Shown piece by piece: positions 42,552 to 51,327 of a DNA stretch of 64,000 nucleotides; position 1 is the first letter of the stretch, and the number at the start of each line of letters is the position of its first letter. Location: positions 1 through 64,000 of the forward strand of contig NZ_RHHS01000032.1 in NCBI RefSeq assembly GCF_003710935.1, read 5' to 3'. This DNA is from Brevibacillus gelatini (GTDB taxonomy: Bacteria; Bacillota; Bacilli; Brevibacillales; Brevibacillaceae). The notes under the pieces were generated by a model that ran no database searches, was not told where the DNA came from, and saw only the letters and a list, made by a program, of their open reading frames with translations. Position numbers and translations under genes: made by a program.

Positions 42552-43561
42552 TGGAGATGACGAGGACCAGGAAAAAGAAGTGGAGACGTCTCTTGTTGTT
42601 TTCAGGGATCGCTTGTCTCATCGCCGTGGGAGGGTACGTGGCCTATGTGTACGTGTCGCTGCAAGAGACGGCAAAGAGCATGTACGTCCCGATCCGGACG
42701 CAAAAGTCGCTTTCGTCCTCTGCGCTTGCGGCATCGTCCGGGCAGCAGACGCAGTTCTCGCCTTCGCAGCAGGAGCCAGTGCCAGAAAAAGCGCAGGAGC
42801 CTCTCACGGTGCTTGTGCTCGGAATTGATGAGCGGGAAAACGACAAAGGACGCTCGGATGTGATTCTCGTACTGACGGTCAATCCAGAGAAAGAGTCGGC
42901 GCTTTTGCTCAGCATCCCGCGGGATACGCGCGCACAGCTTGCCGGGACGAAGACGATGGATAAGATCAATCACGCCTACGCTTTTGGCGGGCTGCAGCAG
43001 GCCGTGGACACGGTGGAGCAATTCATCGCGACTCCCGTCGATTATGTCGTGGCAGCCAATATGGAAGGCTTTGCCGGGATGATTGACGCTTTGGGCGGAG
43101 TAGAGGTAGACAATCAGTTCACTTTTACCTACGCAGATTACGACTTCCCGCTCGGCCCCATCCATCTGGACGGCCAGCAGGCGCTCGCCTATGCGCGCAT
43201 GCGCTACGAGGACCCGCGCGGCGATCTCGGCAGAAACGAGCGGCAGCAGTTGCTTTTGAAAGCATTGATGCAAAAGAAGGCGGCTTTGGCGTCTCCCGCC
43301 GCGTTGAACGAGGTGCTGGAAACGTTGGCCAAATACGTAAAGACGAACATGACGTTTGCCGACATGAAAAGGCTCGTCCAAAACTACAGCACAGCCGTAT
43401 CGAGCGTGGAGACGATCCGGATGGAAGGAAAGGGCCAGCTCATCAACGGCATCTACTACTATATCGTCAGCCCGGAAGAGCGACAAAAGCTGAGCGAGCA
43501 GCTGTCTGCCTTTCGCCAGCTGACGAACGGCCCACAGTCAACTGCCGAAACAAGCGAGTGA
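42548..43561 (+). CDS. LytR-CpsA-Psr (LCP) family polymer ligase
   Basis: A 337-residue protein anchored by one N-terminal helix (about 16-38). The extracellular LCP domain has VLVLGIDERE, the RSDVILVLTV strand, SIPRDTRA (pyrophosphate-binding Arg), and a second conserved Arg set in YARMRYEDPRGDLGRNERQQ. LCP enzymes transfer polymers from undecaprenyl-diphosphate onto peptidoglycan, so the polysaccharide of this locus may be wall-linked. The start overlaps the dehydratase stop (ATGA). Confidence 0.9.
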   Translation: MMEMTRTRKKKWRRLLLFSGIACLIAVGGYVAYVYVSLQETAKSMYVPIRTQKSLSSSALAASSGQQTQFSPSQQEPVPEKAQEPLTVLVLGIDERENDKGRSDVILVLTVNPEKESALLLSIPRDTRAQLAGTKTMDKINHAYAFGGLQQAVDTVEQFIATPVDYVVAANMEGFAGMIDALGGVEVDNQFTFTYADYDFPLGPIHLDGQQALAYARMRYEDPRGDLGRNERQQLLLKALMQKKAALASPAALNEVLETLAKYVKTNMTFADMKRLVQNYSTAVSSVETIRMEGKGQLINGIYYYIVSPEERQKLSEQLSAFRQLTNGPQSTAETSE

Positions 43562-43591
43562 CAGCCTGGAGGGGCGAAGGGGGGAGCAAAA

Positions 43592-44344
43592 ATGAATGAA
43601 ACCGTGAATCTGCGGGAAATGTTGCTGGTCTTGTCCAAACGCTGGGGCGTGATCTTGCTGGTTACTTCCATTTTTACAATCGGGACGGCGCTCATCAGCT
43701 TCTTTCTGTTGACGCCGATCTATCAGGCCAAGACAGAAATTTTGGTGAATCGCTCCTTGAACGCGAATCCGGAAGGGGTATTGTCCGTAGCCGAGATTGA
43801 TTCCAACCTGAAGCTGATCGAGACGTATCGGGTCATTATCGAGAGCCCGCGGGTAATGGAGAAGGTCGTGGAAGCGATTGGACAAGGGGCGAGCATGGAG
43901 TCGCTCTTGCTGCACACGAAAGTAGAGCCTGTCAAAGATTCGCAGGTGATTTCCATTACGGTGGAGGACCCCGATCAGGCGCGAGCCGTACTGATCGCCA
44001 ATACGATTGCCAAGACTTTTCAGGAAGAAATCGTCAACATGCTGAGCATGAACAACGTGCACATTCTTGCAGAGGCGCGGCACAACCCGGCGGCAAAACC
44101 AGTCAGTCCGCAGCCTGTCCTAAACTCGATCATCGGCTTTGTGCTCGGGCTTGCTTCTTCCATCGGCGTTGTGTTTTTCATGGAGCATCTCGATACCCGT
44201 CTGCGCTCGGAAAAGGAAGTGGAGGACTATTTGGGACTGCCTGTGCTCGCCACGATTGCTGTCATTGACAAAAGGTCGAAAAAGCTTTTTCGGCAAAAAA
44301 AGTTGGAGGGGGTGAAAGGCGAGTATGAGAAGGCAGAAGCATGA
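43592..44344 (+). CDS. Wzz-type chain-length regulator / BY-kinase activator (CapA, YveK-like)
   Basis: A 250-residue membrane protein with two helices (about 25-46 and 176-198) flanking an extracellular Wzz domain. The Pro-rich segment before the second helix (VSPQPVLNS) is typical. The cytoplasmic C-terminal tail (about 45 residues) activates a separate BY-kinase, which is encoded next. It controls polymer length and export. Confidence 0.9.
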   Translation: MNETVNLREMLLVLSKRWGVILLVTSIFTIGTALISFFLLTPIYQAKTEILVNRSLNANPEGVLSVAEIDSNLKLIETYRVIIESPRVMEKVVEAIGQGASMESLLLHTKVEPVKDSQVISITVEDPDQARAVLIANTIAKTFQEEIVNMLSMNNVHILAEARHNPAAKPVSPQPVLNSIIGFVLGLASSIGVVFFMEHLDTRLRSEKEVEDYLGLPVLATIAVIDKRSKKLFRQKKLEGVKGEYEKAEA

Positions 44345-45014
44345 CGATCGTTATCAAAAGCTGATTGCGCATTGGGACCCGCTCTCCCCGCTGGTGGAAG
44401 GCTACCGGACCTTGAAGCTGAACATTGCGTTTTCCACGCAAGATCAGATGCTGCAGACGATTTTGGTGACAAGCCCGGGGGCGTCGGAAGGGAAGACGGT
44501 AACAGCAGCCAATCTGTCGCTGATGATGGCAAAAGATCGGCGCAAGACCGTATTGGTCGATTTCGATCTGCGCAATCCCCGTATCCACTTCACGTTTGAA
44601 ATGCCGAATCTGTACGGGGTCAGCTCCTATATGAGCGGCATGTGCCCGTTTTCTGACATTGTCCAGGACTCCGGGGTGCCCGACCTGTTCATTGTGACAG
44701 CGGGACCGATTCCGCACAGTCCGGCTGAGCTGTTGGGAACGCCGCGTCTGTCGGAATTGCTGGAGCAGTTGCGCAACCATTTTGACGTGGTGGTCATGGA
44801 CAGTCCTCCGCTGATCGTGAGTGACGCGATGGTGCTGGCCAGGGAAGCGGACGGGTGCGTGCTCGTGGTCGATGCCGGCAAGACGAGGCGGGACCCGGCG
44901 GTTCGGGCGGTCGAGCAGTTGAAAACGGCGGGCGCAAACCTGCTTGGGGTCGTGCTGAACAACAAAAAACTGGGGAAGCGGGAAGGCTACTACGGTTATG
45001 GCTATGTGGAATAG
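44325..45014 (+). CDS. Bacterial tyrosine kinase of capsule/EPS assembly (CpsD/CapB-like)
   Basis: A 229-residue cytoplasmic BY-kinase. Walker A reads SPGASEGKT (about 50-58), Walker A' is VLVDFDLRNP (DFD in place of the usual DxD) and Walker B is VVVMDSPPL. The C-terminal tail YYGYGYVE is the autophosphorylated Tyr cluster. It overlaps the regulator gene by 20 bases. No cognate phosphatase (CpsB/YwqE) gene is in this locus. Confidence 0.9.
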   Translation: MRRQKHDDRYQKLIAHWDPLSPLVEGYRTLKLNIAFSTQDQMLQTILVTSPGASEGKTVTAANLSLMMAKDRRKTVLVDFDLRNPRIHFTFEMPNLYGVSSYMSGMCPFSDIVQDSGVPDLFIVTAGPIPHSPAELLGTPRLSELLEQLRNHFDVVVMDSPPLIVSDAMVLAREADGCVLVVDAGKTRRDPAVRAVEQLKTAGANLLGVVLNNKKLGKREGYYGYGYVE

Positions 45015-45044
45015 TCCAGTCGGAAACGGGGGCGACTAGCGCCG

Positions 45045-46466
45045 ATGAACGCCCTCAAGCTCGGGTGGCACAAGCAACTGGCCAAAGTGTGCGGCAACCG
45101 GGATGTACGCGAAGTGCTGCACGGTTCTCTGATTACGTTTTTGCTGCGGTTGTTCGGCTTCGTTTTGCTCTACACGCTGCAACTGTTTATTGCCAGGGAA
45201 TACGGGGCCGGCAATCTGGGTGTTTATTCGCTTGCGATCACCCTGCTCAATATCGGAATGGTGCTGGCGCTGTTTGGCACCGACACGGCGATGCTCCGTC
45301 TGCTGGCCGAGTACCGCGCGCAGGGAGCACTGGCAAAGGTTCGGCAGTTGTTTGGCAAGGTGGCGCTGTGGACATTTTGGCCTTCCCTGCTGCTGTCCTT
45401 GCTGTTCCATTTGTTTGCGGAGCACATCTCCCACCTCGTGTTTGCCGGAGAGCTGCCCGCCGGGACACTGCGGGTCATCGCCTGGATGCTGCCGTTCGTC
45501 TCGCTCGGCAGACTGTACGCCTCGGCTTTTCGCGCGCTGCACCGCGTGACCGCATCCGTGATCGTCGACACTGTCGGCATGCGCTTTTTGCACCTCCTGT
45601 TTCTGCTTGTCGCCCTGCCTTTGTTCACTCCGACCTTGCAGCTTCTGATCGGCCTGTTCGCAGCCGCCGTCATCCTCAACACGTTGTACGGCATGGGCAA
45701 GTGGCATTTTCTGTCCAGGGACATGCGGGCGGGCGACCAGCCGCTGGAGCAGGAGACTGGTGCGGCAATCAGCTTCCGCTCGCTTTGTACGCTGGCGCTT
45801 CCGATGTATTTGAGCGCTTCGATGGAACTGGTGATGAGCTGGACGGACACGATTATGCTGGGGATTTTTACAAATGCCGAGACGGTCGGGGTGTACAGTG
45901 TCGTCCTGCGGCTTTCGATGGTGACGAACTTCGCGCTTATTTCGATCAACACGATGCTGTCACCGAAGTTTTCGGAGATGTACGCCCGCGGCGATCTGGA
46001 CGGGCTGCGGAAAATGATCGCGTTTGCCAATCGGCTCATTTTCTTCGCGTCTGCACCGCTCAACTTGCTCGTCGCCATCTTCGCCGCACCGCTGCTCGCG
46101 CTGTTTGGCGATTCATTTGCCGCAAGCAGTCTCGTCCTGGTCATCCTCTGTCTGGGACAGTTCATCAACTTTTCCTCGGGCAGCGTGATCCCGCTCTTGA
46201 CGATGACTGGCCATCAAAAGACATCGCGCAATATTCTCGTTTTTTCTGCCTTGCTGAACCTTTGCGGAAACGGCCTGTTGATCCCCTGGCTCGGCATTAC
46301 GGGAGCAGCTATCGCCACGGCGATCAGTCTAAGCTGCCGGGACATTTGCGCTTCGTATTGGGCTTATCGCTATTTCGGGTTTCGCACGTGGTATATTCCG
46401 TTCTTCCCTGAAAAAAATTCCGTCTTGCAACGAAGACGAGGTCATGAAGAAGGTGGCATACGGTGA
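45045..46466 (+). CDS. Wzx-type polysaccharide flippase
   Basis: A 473-residue membrane protein with about 12-14 helices, of the MOP exporter superfamily (RfbX/MATE-like). It should flip the undecaprenyl-linked repeat unit to the outer face. The first helix region (LITFLLRLFGFVLLYTLQLF) and the REYGAGNLGVYSLA segment are typical of Gram-positive Wzx proteins. The stop overlaps the next start (GTGA). Confidence 0.88.
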   Translation: MNALKLGWHKQLAKVCGNRDVREVLHGSLITFLLRLFGFVLLYTLQLFIAREYGAGNLGVYSLAITLLNIGMVLALFGTDTAMLRLLAEYRAQGALAKVRQLFGKVALWTFWPSLLLSLLFHLFAEHISHLVFAGELPAGTLRVIAWMLPFVSLGRLYASAFRALHRVTASVIVDTVGMRFLHLLFLLVALPLFTPTLQLLIGLFAAAVILNTLYGMGKWHFLSRDMRAGDQPLEQETGAAISFRSLCTLALPMYLSASMELVMSWTDTIMLGIFTNAETVGVYSVVLRLSMVTNFALISINTMLSPKFSEMYARGDLDGLRKMIAFANRLIFFASAPLNLLVAIFAAPLLALFGDSFAASSLVLVILCLGQFINFSSGSVIPLLTMTGHQKTSRNILVFSALLNLCGNGLLIPWLGITGAAIATAISLSCRDICASYWAYRYFGFRTWYIPFFPEKNSVLQRRRGHEEGGIR

Positions 46467-47278
46467 AAAAAGACTTGTATCCGAGCATGTTTTGGGACAG
46501 CGAGAAGATTCGGAGTTACCGGACTCAGGTGCAAAAGCCATGGGCTCGCGAGGAATTTTGGTCGTACTATTTCTCCAGGCGCATTTCCATTTACTTGAGC
46601 CTGTATTTGGCGAAAAAGCAGCGAGTCTCGCCGAATGCGATTACGATTGCGGGAATCGTTGTCGGACTGATCGCTGCTGCGGCCTTCATGTACGGATCGG
46701 CGGCTGCCTTTTTAATCGGCTGTTTTTGCTATCAAATGTGCTATCTCGCTGACTGTGTGGACGGGGAAGTTGCCCGCATGAAAAATCAAAGCAGCAGGGG
46801 CGGCGTCTGGCTTGATATTGGGCTGAACTACTCGCTTTATCTCGTATCGTTTGCGGTGATCTACGGGGTCGCCAAAAGCCAGCCGACGCTCGGGCCTTAT
46901 TTGATCTATTTGATTTTGTTTACGATTTTTACGGAAATTTTGGCGACGAATGGCTCGGATCTCGCCTTTGGCAAGGGGAAAATCTCGCAAGAAACCGTCT
47001 CCATGCGCAAGCGCAGCAAGTGGGTCGATGCCGGAGTGTTTTTGTTTCTCACCCAGACGGGCTTCCAGAGCGGGGTGCTGATTGCGGCGGTAATGTGGGC
47101 GATCAGCGGCCAGCATCAGTTTCTGGATGTGTGGACGGCCTATCACTTGCTGGTGGGACTCCTCAGAGCGCTTTACAAGTTGAAGCTGAACGTCAAATAC
47201 GTCTTGGCATCAAGGCAAGAGGGAGGGGGAGCACATGAAGGCTCTGCTTATGGCGGCGGGACTCGGATCGCGGATTAG
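46463..47278 (+). CDS. CDP-alcohol phosphotransferase-family membrane enzyme
   Basis: A 271-residue membrane protein with about six helices. The family motif D-x2-DG-x2-AR-x8-G-x3-D-x3-D is present as D97, D100, G101, AR104-105, G114, D118, but the last Asp is N122. The last Asp is thought to be the catalytic base, so activity or substrate class may differ. The family moves a phospho-alcohol from CMP to another alcohol (for example inositol, glycerol, choline). The following gene overlaps by 44 bases and encodes a cytidylyltransferase-like enzyme, so the pair may make and transfer a CDP-alcohol. GTG start overlaps the flippase stop. Confidence 0.78.
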   Translation: MKKDLYPSMFWDSEKIRSYRTQVQKPWAREEFWSYYFSRRISIYLSLYLAKKQRVSPNAITIAGIVVGLIAAAAFMYGSAAAFLIGCFCYQMCYLADCVDGEVARMKNQSSRGGVWLDIGLNYSLYLVSFAVIYGVAKSQPTLGPYLIYLILFTIFTEILATNGSDLAFGKGKISQETVSMRKRSKWVDAGVFLFLTQTGFQSGVLIAAVMWAISGQHQFLDVWTAYHLLVGLLRALYKLKLNVKYVLASRQEGGGAHEGSAYGGGTRIAD

Positions 47279-47951
47279 CGGGCAAATTGACGGGATTCCC
47301 AAGTGCACGGTTGACATCGGGAACAAGGCGTTGATCGAGAATACGATTGCGGAGTTGAAGCGAAAAGGCATCGACGAGATCGCGATTGTGGTCGGGTATC
47401 GCGCTCAAGTCATCACCAGTTTGCTTGGCAGGGAAAACATTCGCTTTTTCCACAATCCGTTTTACGACCGCACGAACAGCATCGCCTCGCTCTGGTTCGC
47501 CCGCGAATTTCTCACGGGCAGCGACTGCCTGTTGTTCAACGCGGATGTGTATTTTGAGGAAAAAGTGCTGGACGTCGTACTCCAGGAAACGAGAAGTCCG
47601 GTCATGTTCGCGGACCCTTCGCGCAGGGCAGAGGGCGATTACAAATTCGGCTTTGCACACGGCCTGCTGCACAAGCACGGAAAAGAACTGTCTCTGGAAG
47701 AAACGACAGGCGAATACATCGGCATCGCCCGGCTGCACGAGGGGTTTCTGCCGATTTTCCAGGAGCGTCTGCAAAGGCTGATCCATGAGCGGCAGCACGA
47801 TTTATGGTGGGAAAACGTGTTGTACTCCTTTTTGGGCGAAAGAGACGTGCACGTGGCGCAAATTCCGCCGGGGCTGTTTTGGGCAGAGGTAGATACATGG
47901 GAGGATTACAGGCGGATTCTTCATTTCACGAATCATCTGGCCCACATGTGA
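47235..47951 (+). CDS. LicC-like nucleotidyltransferase
   Basis: A 238-residue cytoplasmic NTP transferase. The N-terminal signature is MAAGLGSRISG with the PKC that replaces the usual PK-x, then NPFYDRTNSIASLW, which resembles LicC-type phosphocholine cytidylyltransferases. An active-site Asp pair lies around NADVYFEE and WAEVDTWED near the end. It probably activates a phospho-alcohol (choline, inositol, glycerol or similar) to its CDP form. The ATG follows GAGGGAGGGGG and lies inside the end of the phosphotransferase gene, supporting joint action. Confidence 0.82.
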   Translation: MKALLMAAGLGSRISGQIDGIPKCTVDIGNKALIENTIAELKRKGIDEIAIVVGYRAQVITSLLGRENIRFFHNPFYDRTNSIASLWFAREFLTGSDCLLFNADVYFEEKVLDVVLQETRSPVMFADPSRRAEGDYKFGFAHGLLHKHGKELSLEETTGEYIGIARLHEGFLPIFQERLQRLIHERQHDLWWENVLYSFLGERDVHVAQIPPGLFWAEVDTWEDYRRILHFTNHLAHM

Positions 47952-47962
47952 GGATGGGCAAC

Positions 47963-49213
47963 GTGAAGCTTTCGCTGGACAAGGTACTGCTGTTTCTCTA
48001 CGTACTCCTGAAGCCCTTCTACCTCTTCCCGAGCGGAAACCCGCAAATCGCGGATTTCATCATGCTGCTTTTGATTGCCTACACCTTTTTGTTTCGCGTC
48101 AACCAGTTGCAGCGCAAATATTTGTTTTTCGTCCTGCTGACCCTGGCGTTTTTGTACGATATTTTGCTGGTCAACGGCCTGTGGGCGATTGCGCTCGGCG
48201 GTGTCATGGAAGTGTTTGAGTCCACGAAATGGTACTGGTACAACGGAGCCGTCCTGCTGACTGTCGTCGTCCTGTGCCAGAGCGAGCCGCGCGAATATGT
48301 GCAGTGGCTGTTCTGGTCTGTCGCCTGCTCGCTCGCGGTGCAGACGCTTGCGCTCCTGCTCGGGCTGGCGCCTGGGGAGCATGATTTCCGCCAGTCGCTG
48401 TTTTTCAACAATCCGAACCAGCTCGGGTATTTCGGCCTGCTCTGCCTGGGGATTTGCCTTTTTGGTGCGCGGTTCTTTCCCGTCCGAGCCATCTATTTGT
48501 TCGTGGTAATCGGCTGCTCACTAAGCGTGATCGCCGCGTCCCTGTCCAAGGCAGCGATTGTGAGTGCGCTCTTGATGTATGCGGTCTTTCTGTTCGTTTC
48601 ATGGAAGGAGCGGACAGGGCTGTTCTGGAAAAACGTCGTCTGCGTGCTGGCCTGCTTTTTTCTGCTCTTTTGCATCTCTTTGTACACGAATGAAAACGTG
48701 CTGCACAATGCGACGATTTACACGCAAGTCAAGGAACGGCTGGAAACGCTGGGAGAGGACTCTGACGACAATCTGGCGTCGAGGGGCTACGACCGGATCG
48801 TCAACCACCCCGAGTACATGTTTTTCGGGGCAGGCGAGGGGCAGTACGAACGGTTTGACAGCAGCATCGCCCTCGAATTGCACTCTACGGTCGCCAATCT
48901 GTTTTTCTCGTATGGCATTGTGGGTACGCTGTTGTTTTTTCTGCTCTTGTACGCCGGGGTGCGCGGGCATCGGTTCTACTCCTGGTATCCGCTCTTTTTT
49001 CAAATCGTGTACGGTTTGACGCACAACGGAATCCGCGAGACGTTTTTCTGGATCTTGCTGGCGCTCTATTGTGTGACAGCCGGGATGAGTGCTGACTCAA
49101 TCAAAAATGGCGGTGACTTGCATGGGAAAAATTTTGCAAATCTGCGCAATCGACCAAACGGTGGAAAGTCTGCTCTTGCCGCTCATCCAAAAGCTGGCGG
49201 AGGAAGGCCATGA
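47963..49213 (+). CDS. O-antigen ligase/Wzy-type polymerase
   Basis: A 416-residue integral membrane protein with about 10-12 helices and a large extracellular loop late in the chain, the usual Wzy plan. It should polymerise repeat units on the outer face. GTG at 47963 is nine bases after GAGG; ATG at 47954 is also possible. The last ~31 codons run out of frame over the start of the glycosyltransferase gene (92-base overlap), giving a polar, low-complexity tail that looks accidental, as if an earlier stop had been lost. Confidence 0.8.
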   Translation: MKLSLDKVLLFLYVLLKPFYLFPSGNPQIADFIMLLLIAYTFLFRVNQLQRKYLFFVLLTLAFLYDILLVNGLWAIALGGVMEVFESTKWYWYNGAVLLTVVVLCQSEPREYVQWLFWSVACSLAVQTLALLLGLAPGEHDFRQSLFFNNPNQLGYFGLLCLGICLFGARFFPVRAIYLFVVIGCSLSVIAASLSKAAIVSALLMYAVFLFVSWKERTGLFWKNVVCVLACFFLLFCISLYTNENVLHNATIYTQVKERLETLGEDSDDNLASRGYDRIVNHPEYMFFGAGEGQYERFDSSIALELHSTVANLFFSYGIVGTLLFFLLLYAGVRGHRFYSWYPLFFQIVYGLTHNGIRETFFWILLALYCVTAGMSADSIKNGGDLHGKNFANLRNRPNGGKSALAAHPKAGGGRP

Positions 49214-50348
49214 AGTGCATACGGCGTGCACGGACACCGGGCGTTTTCAGGCGCTGCGGGCCAAGGGGCTCATCCTCTGGCCGATTGCGATCAAGCGAAA
49301 AATCGAGCCGTTCTCCAATCTGTGCTCGATATGGGCTCTGTATCGGCTGATGAAACGCGAGCGCTACGACGCAGTGCATGTCCACACTCCGGTTGCGGCT
49401 GTGCTGGGCCGGGTGGCAGCGAGACTCGCAGGGGTCAGCCCGGTCGTCTACACGGCGCACGGCTATTATTTTCACGATGGCATGAGCCCAGGCGAATACC
49501 GGCTGTACTACACCCTGGAAAAGTGGTTTGCGAAGCATTTGACGGACTATTTGCTCTTGCAGAGCAGGGAGGACTACGAGCTGAGCGTGCAGGACGGCTT
49601 TTTGCCCCCGGAGCGCATCATGCACCTTGGCAACGGGGTGGATGTCGAGCAGCGGTTTCATCCGCAGGCGGTGTCGCCGGAGGAAGCGATGGAGGTACGT
49701 GCGGCGCTTGGCATCGGCGCAGACGATCTCGTCATTGTCTACGTGGGGCGGATGGTTGGCGAAAAAGGGATTTTCGAGCTGGTAGAGGCTTTTTCCAGGC
49801 TGGCGCGAGAGTCGGCCCGCGTGCGGCTTTTGCTGGTGGGGGACGTATCGGCCAGTGAACGGGATCAGCGCGGCCAGATGCTGCAGCAGCAATGCCGGGA
49901 ACATCCGCAGATCGTCCTGACAGGCTTTCGCCGCGACATCCCGCAACTGCTCGCCGCAAGCGACATCTTCGTCCTGCCTTCGCATCGCGAGGGCTTGCCC
50001 CGCTCGATTATCGAAGCGATGGCGATGGGCAAACCGATTGTCGCCACGAACATTCGCGGCTGCCGCGAAGAGGTGACGGACGGGGTAAACGGGATTTTGG
50101 TGGAGCCAAAGCAGTCCGAACATTTGTACAAGGCGCTGAAAAAGCTGGCCTGCGACGCGCGGCTGAGGGAAGCGTACGGACAAAACAGCCGCTATTTGGC
50201 GGAAGAGCATTTTAACGAGCAACACGTACTCGCAAGGCAGGCCGAGCTGTTTGCGACGCTTTTCGCTGCCAAGACAGAGCCGCTCTGCACGGAAAAGGAG
50301 GTTGACGAACGGCTTGGGCAAAACAGGAGCATTGGTCATATCCCTTGA
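49122..50348 (+). CDS. Family 4 glycosyltransferase
   Basis: A 408-residue retaining GT-B enzyme. The N-terminal domain has VYTAHGYYFHDG near 107-118. The C-terminal domain has VIVYVGRMVGEKG and the nucleotide-binding FVLPSHREGLPRSIIEAMA (about 288-306). It is similar to EpsD/EpsF and PglA-type transferases that add a sugar to an undecaprenyl-diphosphate-linked acceptor. It is the only glycosyltransferase I can recognise in locus B apart from the initiating phosphotransferase. The ATG lies inside the end of the polymerase gene. Confidence 0.9.
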   Translation: MGKILQICAIDQTVESLLLPLIQKLAEEGHEVHTACTDTGRFQALRAKGLILWPIAIKRKIEPFSNLCSIWALYRLMKRERYDAVHVHTPVAAVLGRVAARLAGVSPVVYTAHGYYFHDGMSPGEYRLYYTLEKWFAKHLTDYLLLQSREDYELSVQDGFLPPERIMHLGNGVDVEQRFHPQAVSPEEAMEVRAALGIGADDLVIVYVGRMVGEKGIFELVEAFSRLARESARVRLLLVGDVSASERDQRGQMLQQQCREHPQIVLTGFRRDIPQLLAASDIFVLPSHREGLPRSIIEAMAMGKPIVATNIRGCREEVTDGVNGILVEPKQSEHLYKALKKLACDARLREAYGQNSRYLAEEHFNEQHVLARQAELFATLFAAKTEPLCTEKEVDERLGQNRSIGHIP

Positions 50349-51327
50349 TTTCGAGCTGTATTGGGGCGTTCGCGACAAAAGGACGCTCTCCGACTGCGAA
50401 CAAAACTTGCAGGGGGCTCGTCAGGTGATCCCGGCCATACTGGAGCTGTTTCACAAGTACGAGATTCACGCCACCTGGGCGACGGTAGGCTTTTTGTTCT
50501 GCGAGACGCGCGAGGAGCTGATCGGCACGCTGCCGAACGAGCTGCCGGACTACGCCGATCCGAACCTGTCGCCGTATCGCTACGTGCAGTCGGGAGCGCT
50601 TGGCGCGCGCGAGCAGGTGGACCCGTATCACTACGCCCTTTCTCTGATCCGGCTGATTTCCTCCTGCCCGCACCAGTACATCGGCAGCCACACTCACTCC
50701 CACTACTACTGCCTGGAGCCGGGGCAAACCGCCCGAACGTTTTCCGAAGATTTGGCCGCTTTCAAAAAAGTGGCGCGCAAGAAAGGGTACGCTCCGACCA
50801 GCATCGTCTTTCCGCGCAATCAGTTTACCCCCTCCTATCTGGCTGTCTGCAAAAAGCACGGGTTCACCGCGTATCGCGGGAACGAGCGGTCGTGGATGTA
50901 CAAGGCGGGTTCATCCGCGCAAAACACCTTGCTCAAACGGGCGTTGCGCCTTGTCGACGCCTACGTCAATCTGAGCGGGCATCACGCGTACGAGACGCTT
51001 TCCACAAGCCGGGAAGGGCTGGTCGATGTCCCGGCGAGCCGATTTTTGCGGCCGTATTCGCCGCGGCTGCGCTGGCTGGAAAGCATCCGGCTTAGCAGGC
51101 TGCGGCGCGATCTGCTTTATGCAGCCAAAAACCGCCGATTGTACCATCTGTGGTGGCACCCGGAAAACTTCGGCAGCCACCTCGCGGAAAATCTTCGGGT
51201 TCTGGAGCAGTTGCTTCAATATTATGCAGAGTTGCGCAGCCGGTACGGGATGCAGAGTCTGAGCATGGAGGAAGCGGCTGTGCATTGGACCAAGCAAATG
51301 GAGGGACGGCATGAAGTGTCTGTTTGA
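50314..51327 (+). CDS. NodB-type polysaccharide deacetylase, cytoplasmic form
   Basis: A 337-residue protein with no signal peptide. Metal and catalytic motifs are intact: SLDFELYWG near 10-18, HATWATVGF near 51, and GSHTHSHYYC near 127. The LDFE form occurs in deacetylases of O-antigen and capsule clusters. It may remove an acetyl group from a precursor or lipid-linked sugar. I chose TTG at 50314, 12 bases after AAAAGGAGG. This overlaps the GT4 gene by 35 bases, and the stop overlaps the next gene by 17. Confidence 0.8.
   Translation: MGKTGALVISLDFELYWGVRDKRTLSDCEQNLQGARQVIPAILELFHKYEIHATWATVGFLFCETREELIGTLPNELPDYADPNLSPYRYVQSGALGAREQVDPYHYALSLIRLISSCPHQYIGSHTHSHYYCLEPGQTARTFSEDLAAFKKVARKKGYAPTSIVFPRNQFTPSYLAVCKKHGFTAYRGNERSWMYKAGSSAQNTLLKRALRLVDAYVNLSGHHAYETLSTSREGLVDVPASRFLRPYSPRLRWLESIRLSRLRRDLLYAAKNRRLYHLWWHPENFGSHLAENLRVLEQLLQYYAELRSRYGMQSLSMEEAAVHWTKQMEGRHEVSV

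Noticed and set aside
49122-49213. Frameshift pseudogene at the wzy-GT4 junction
   Set aside because: Both proteins have complete core domains, so overlap is likelier than disruption; kept as a finding rather than called a pseudogene.
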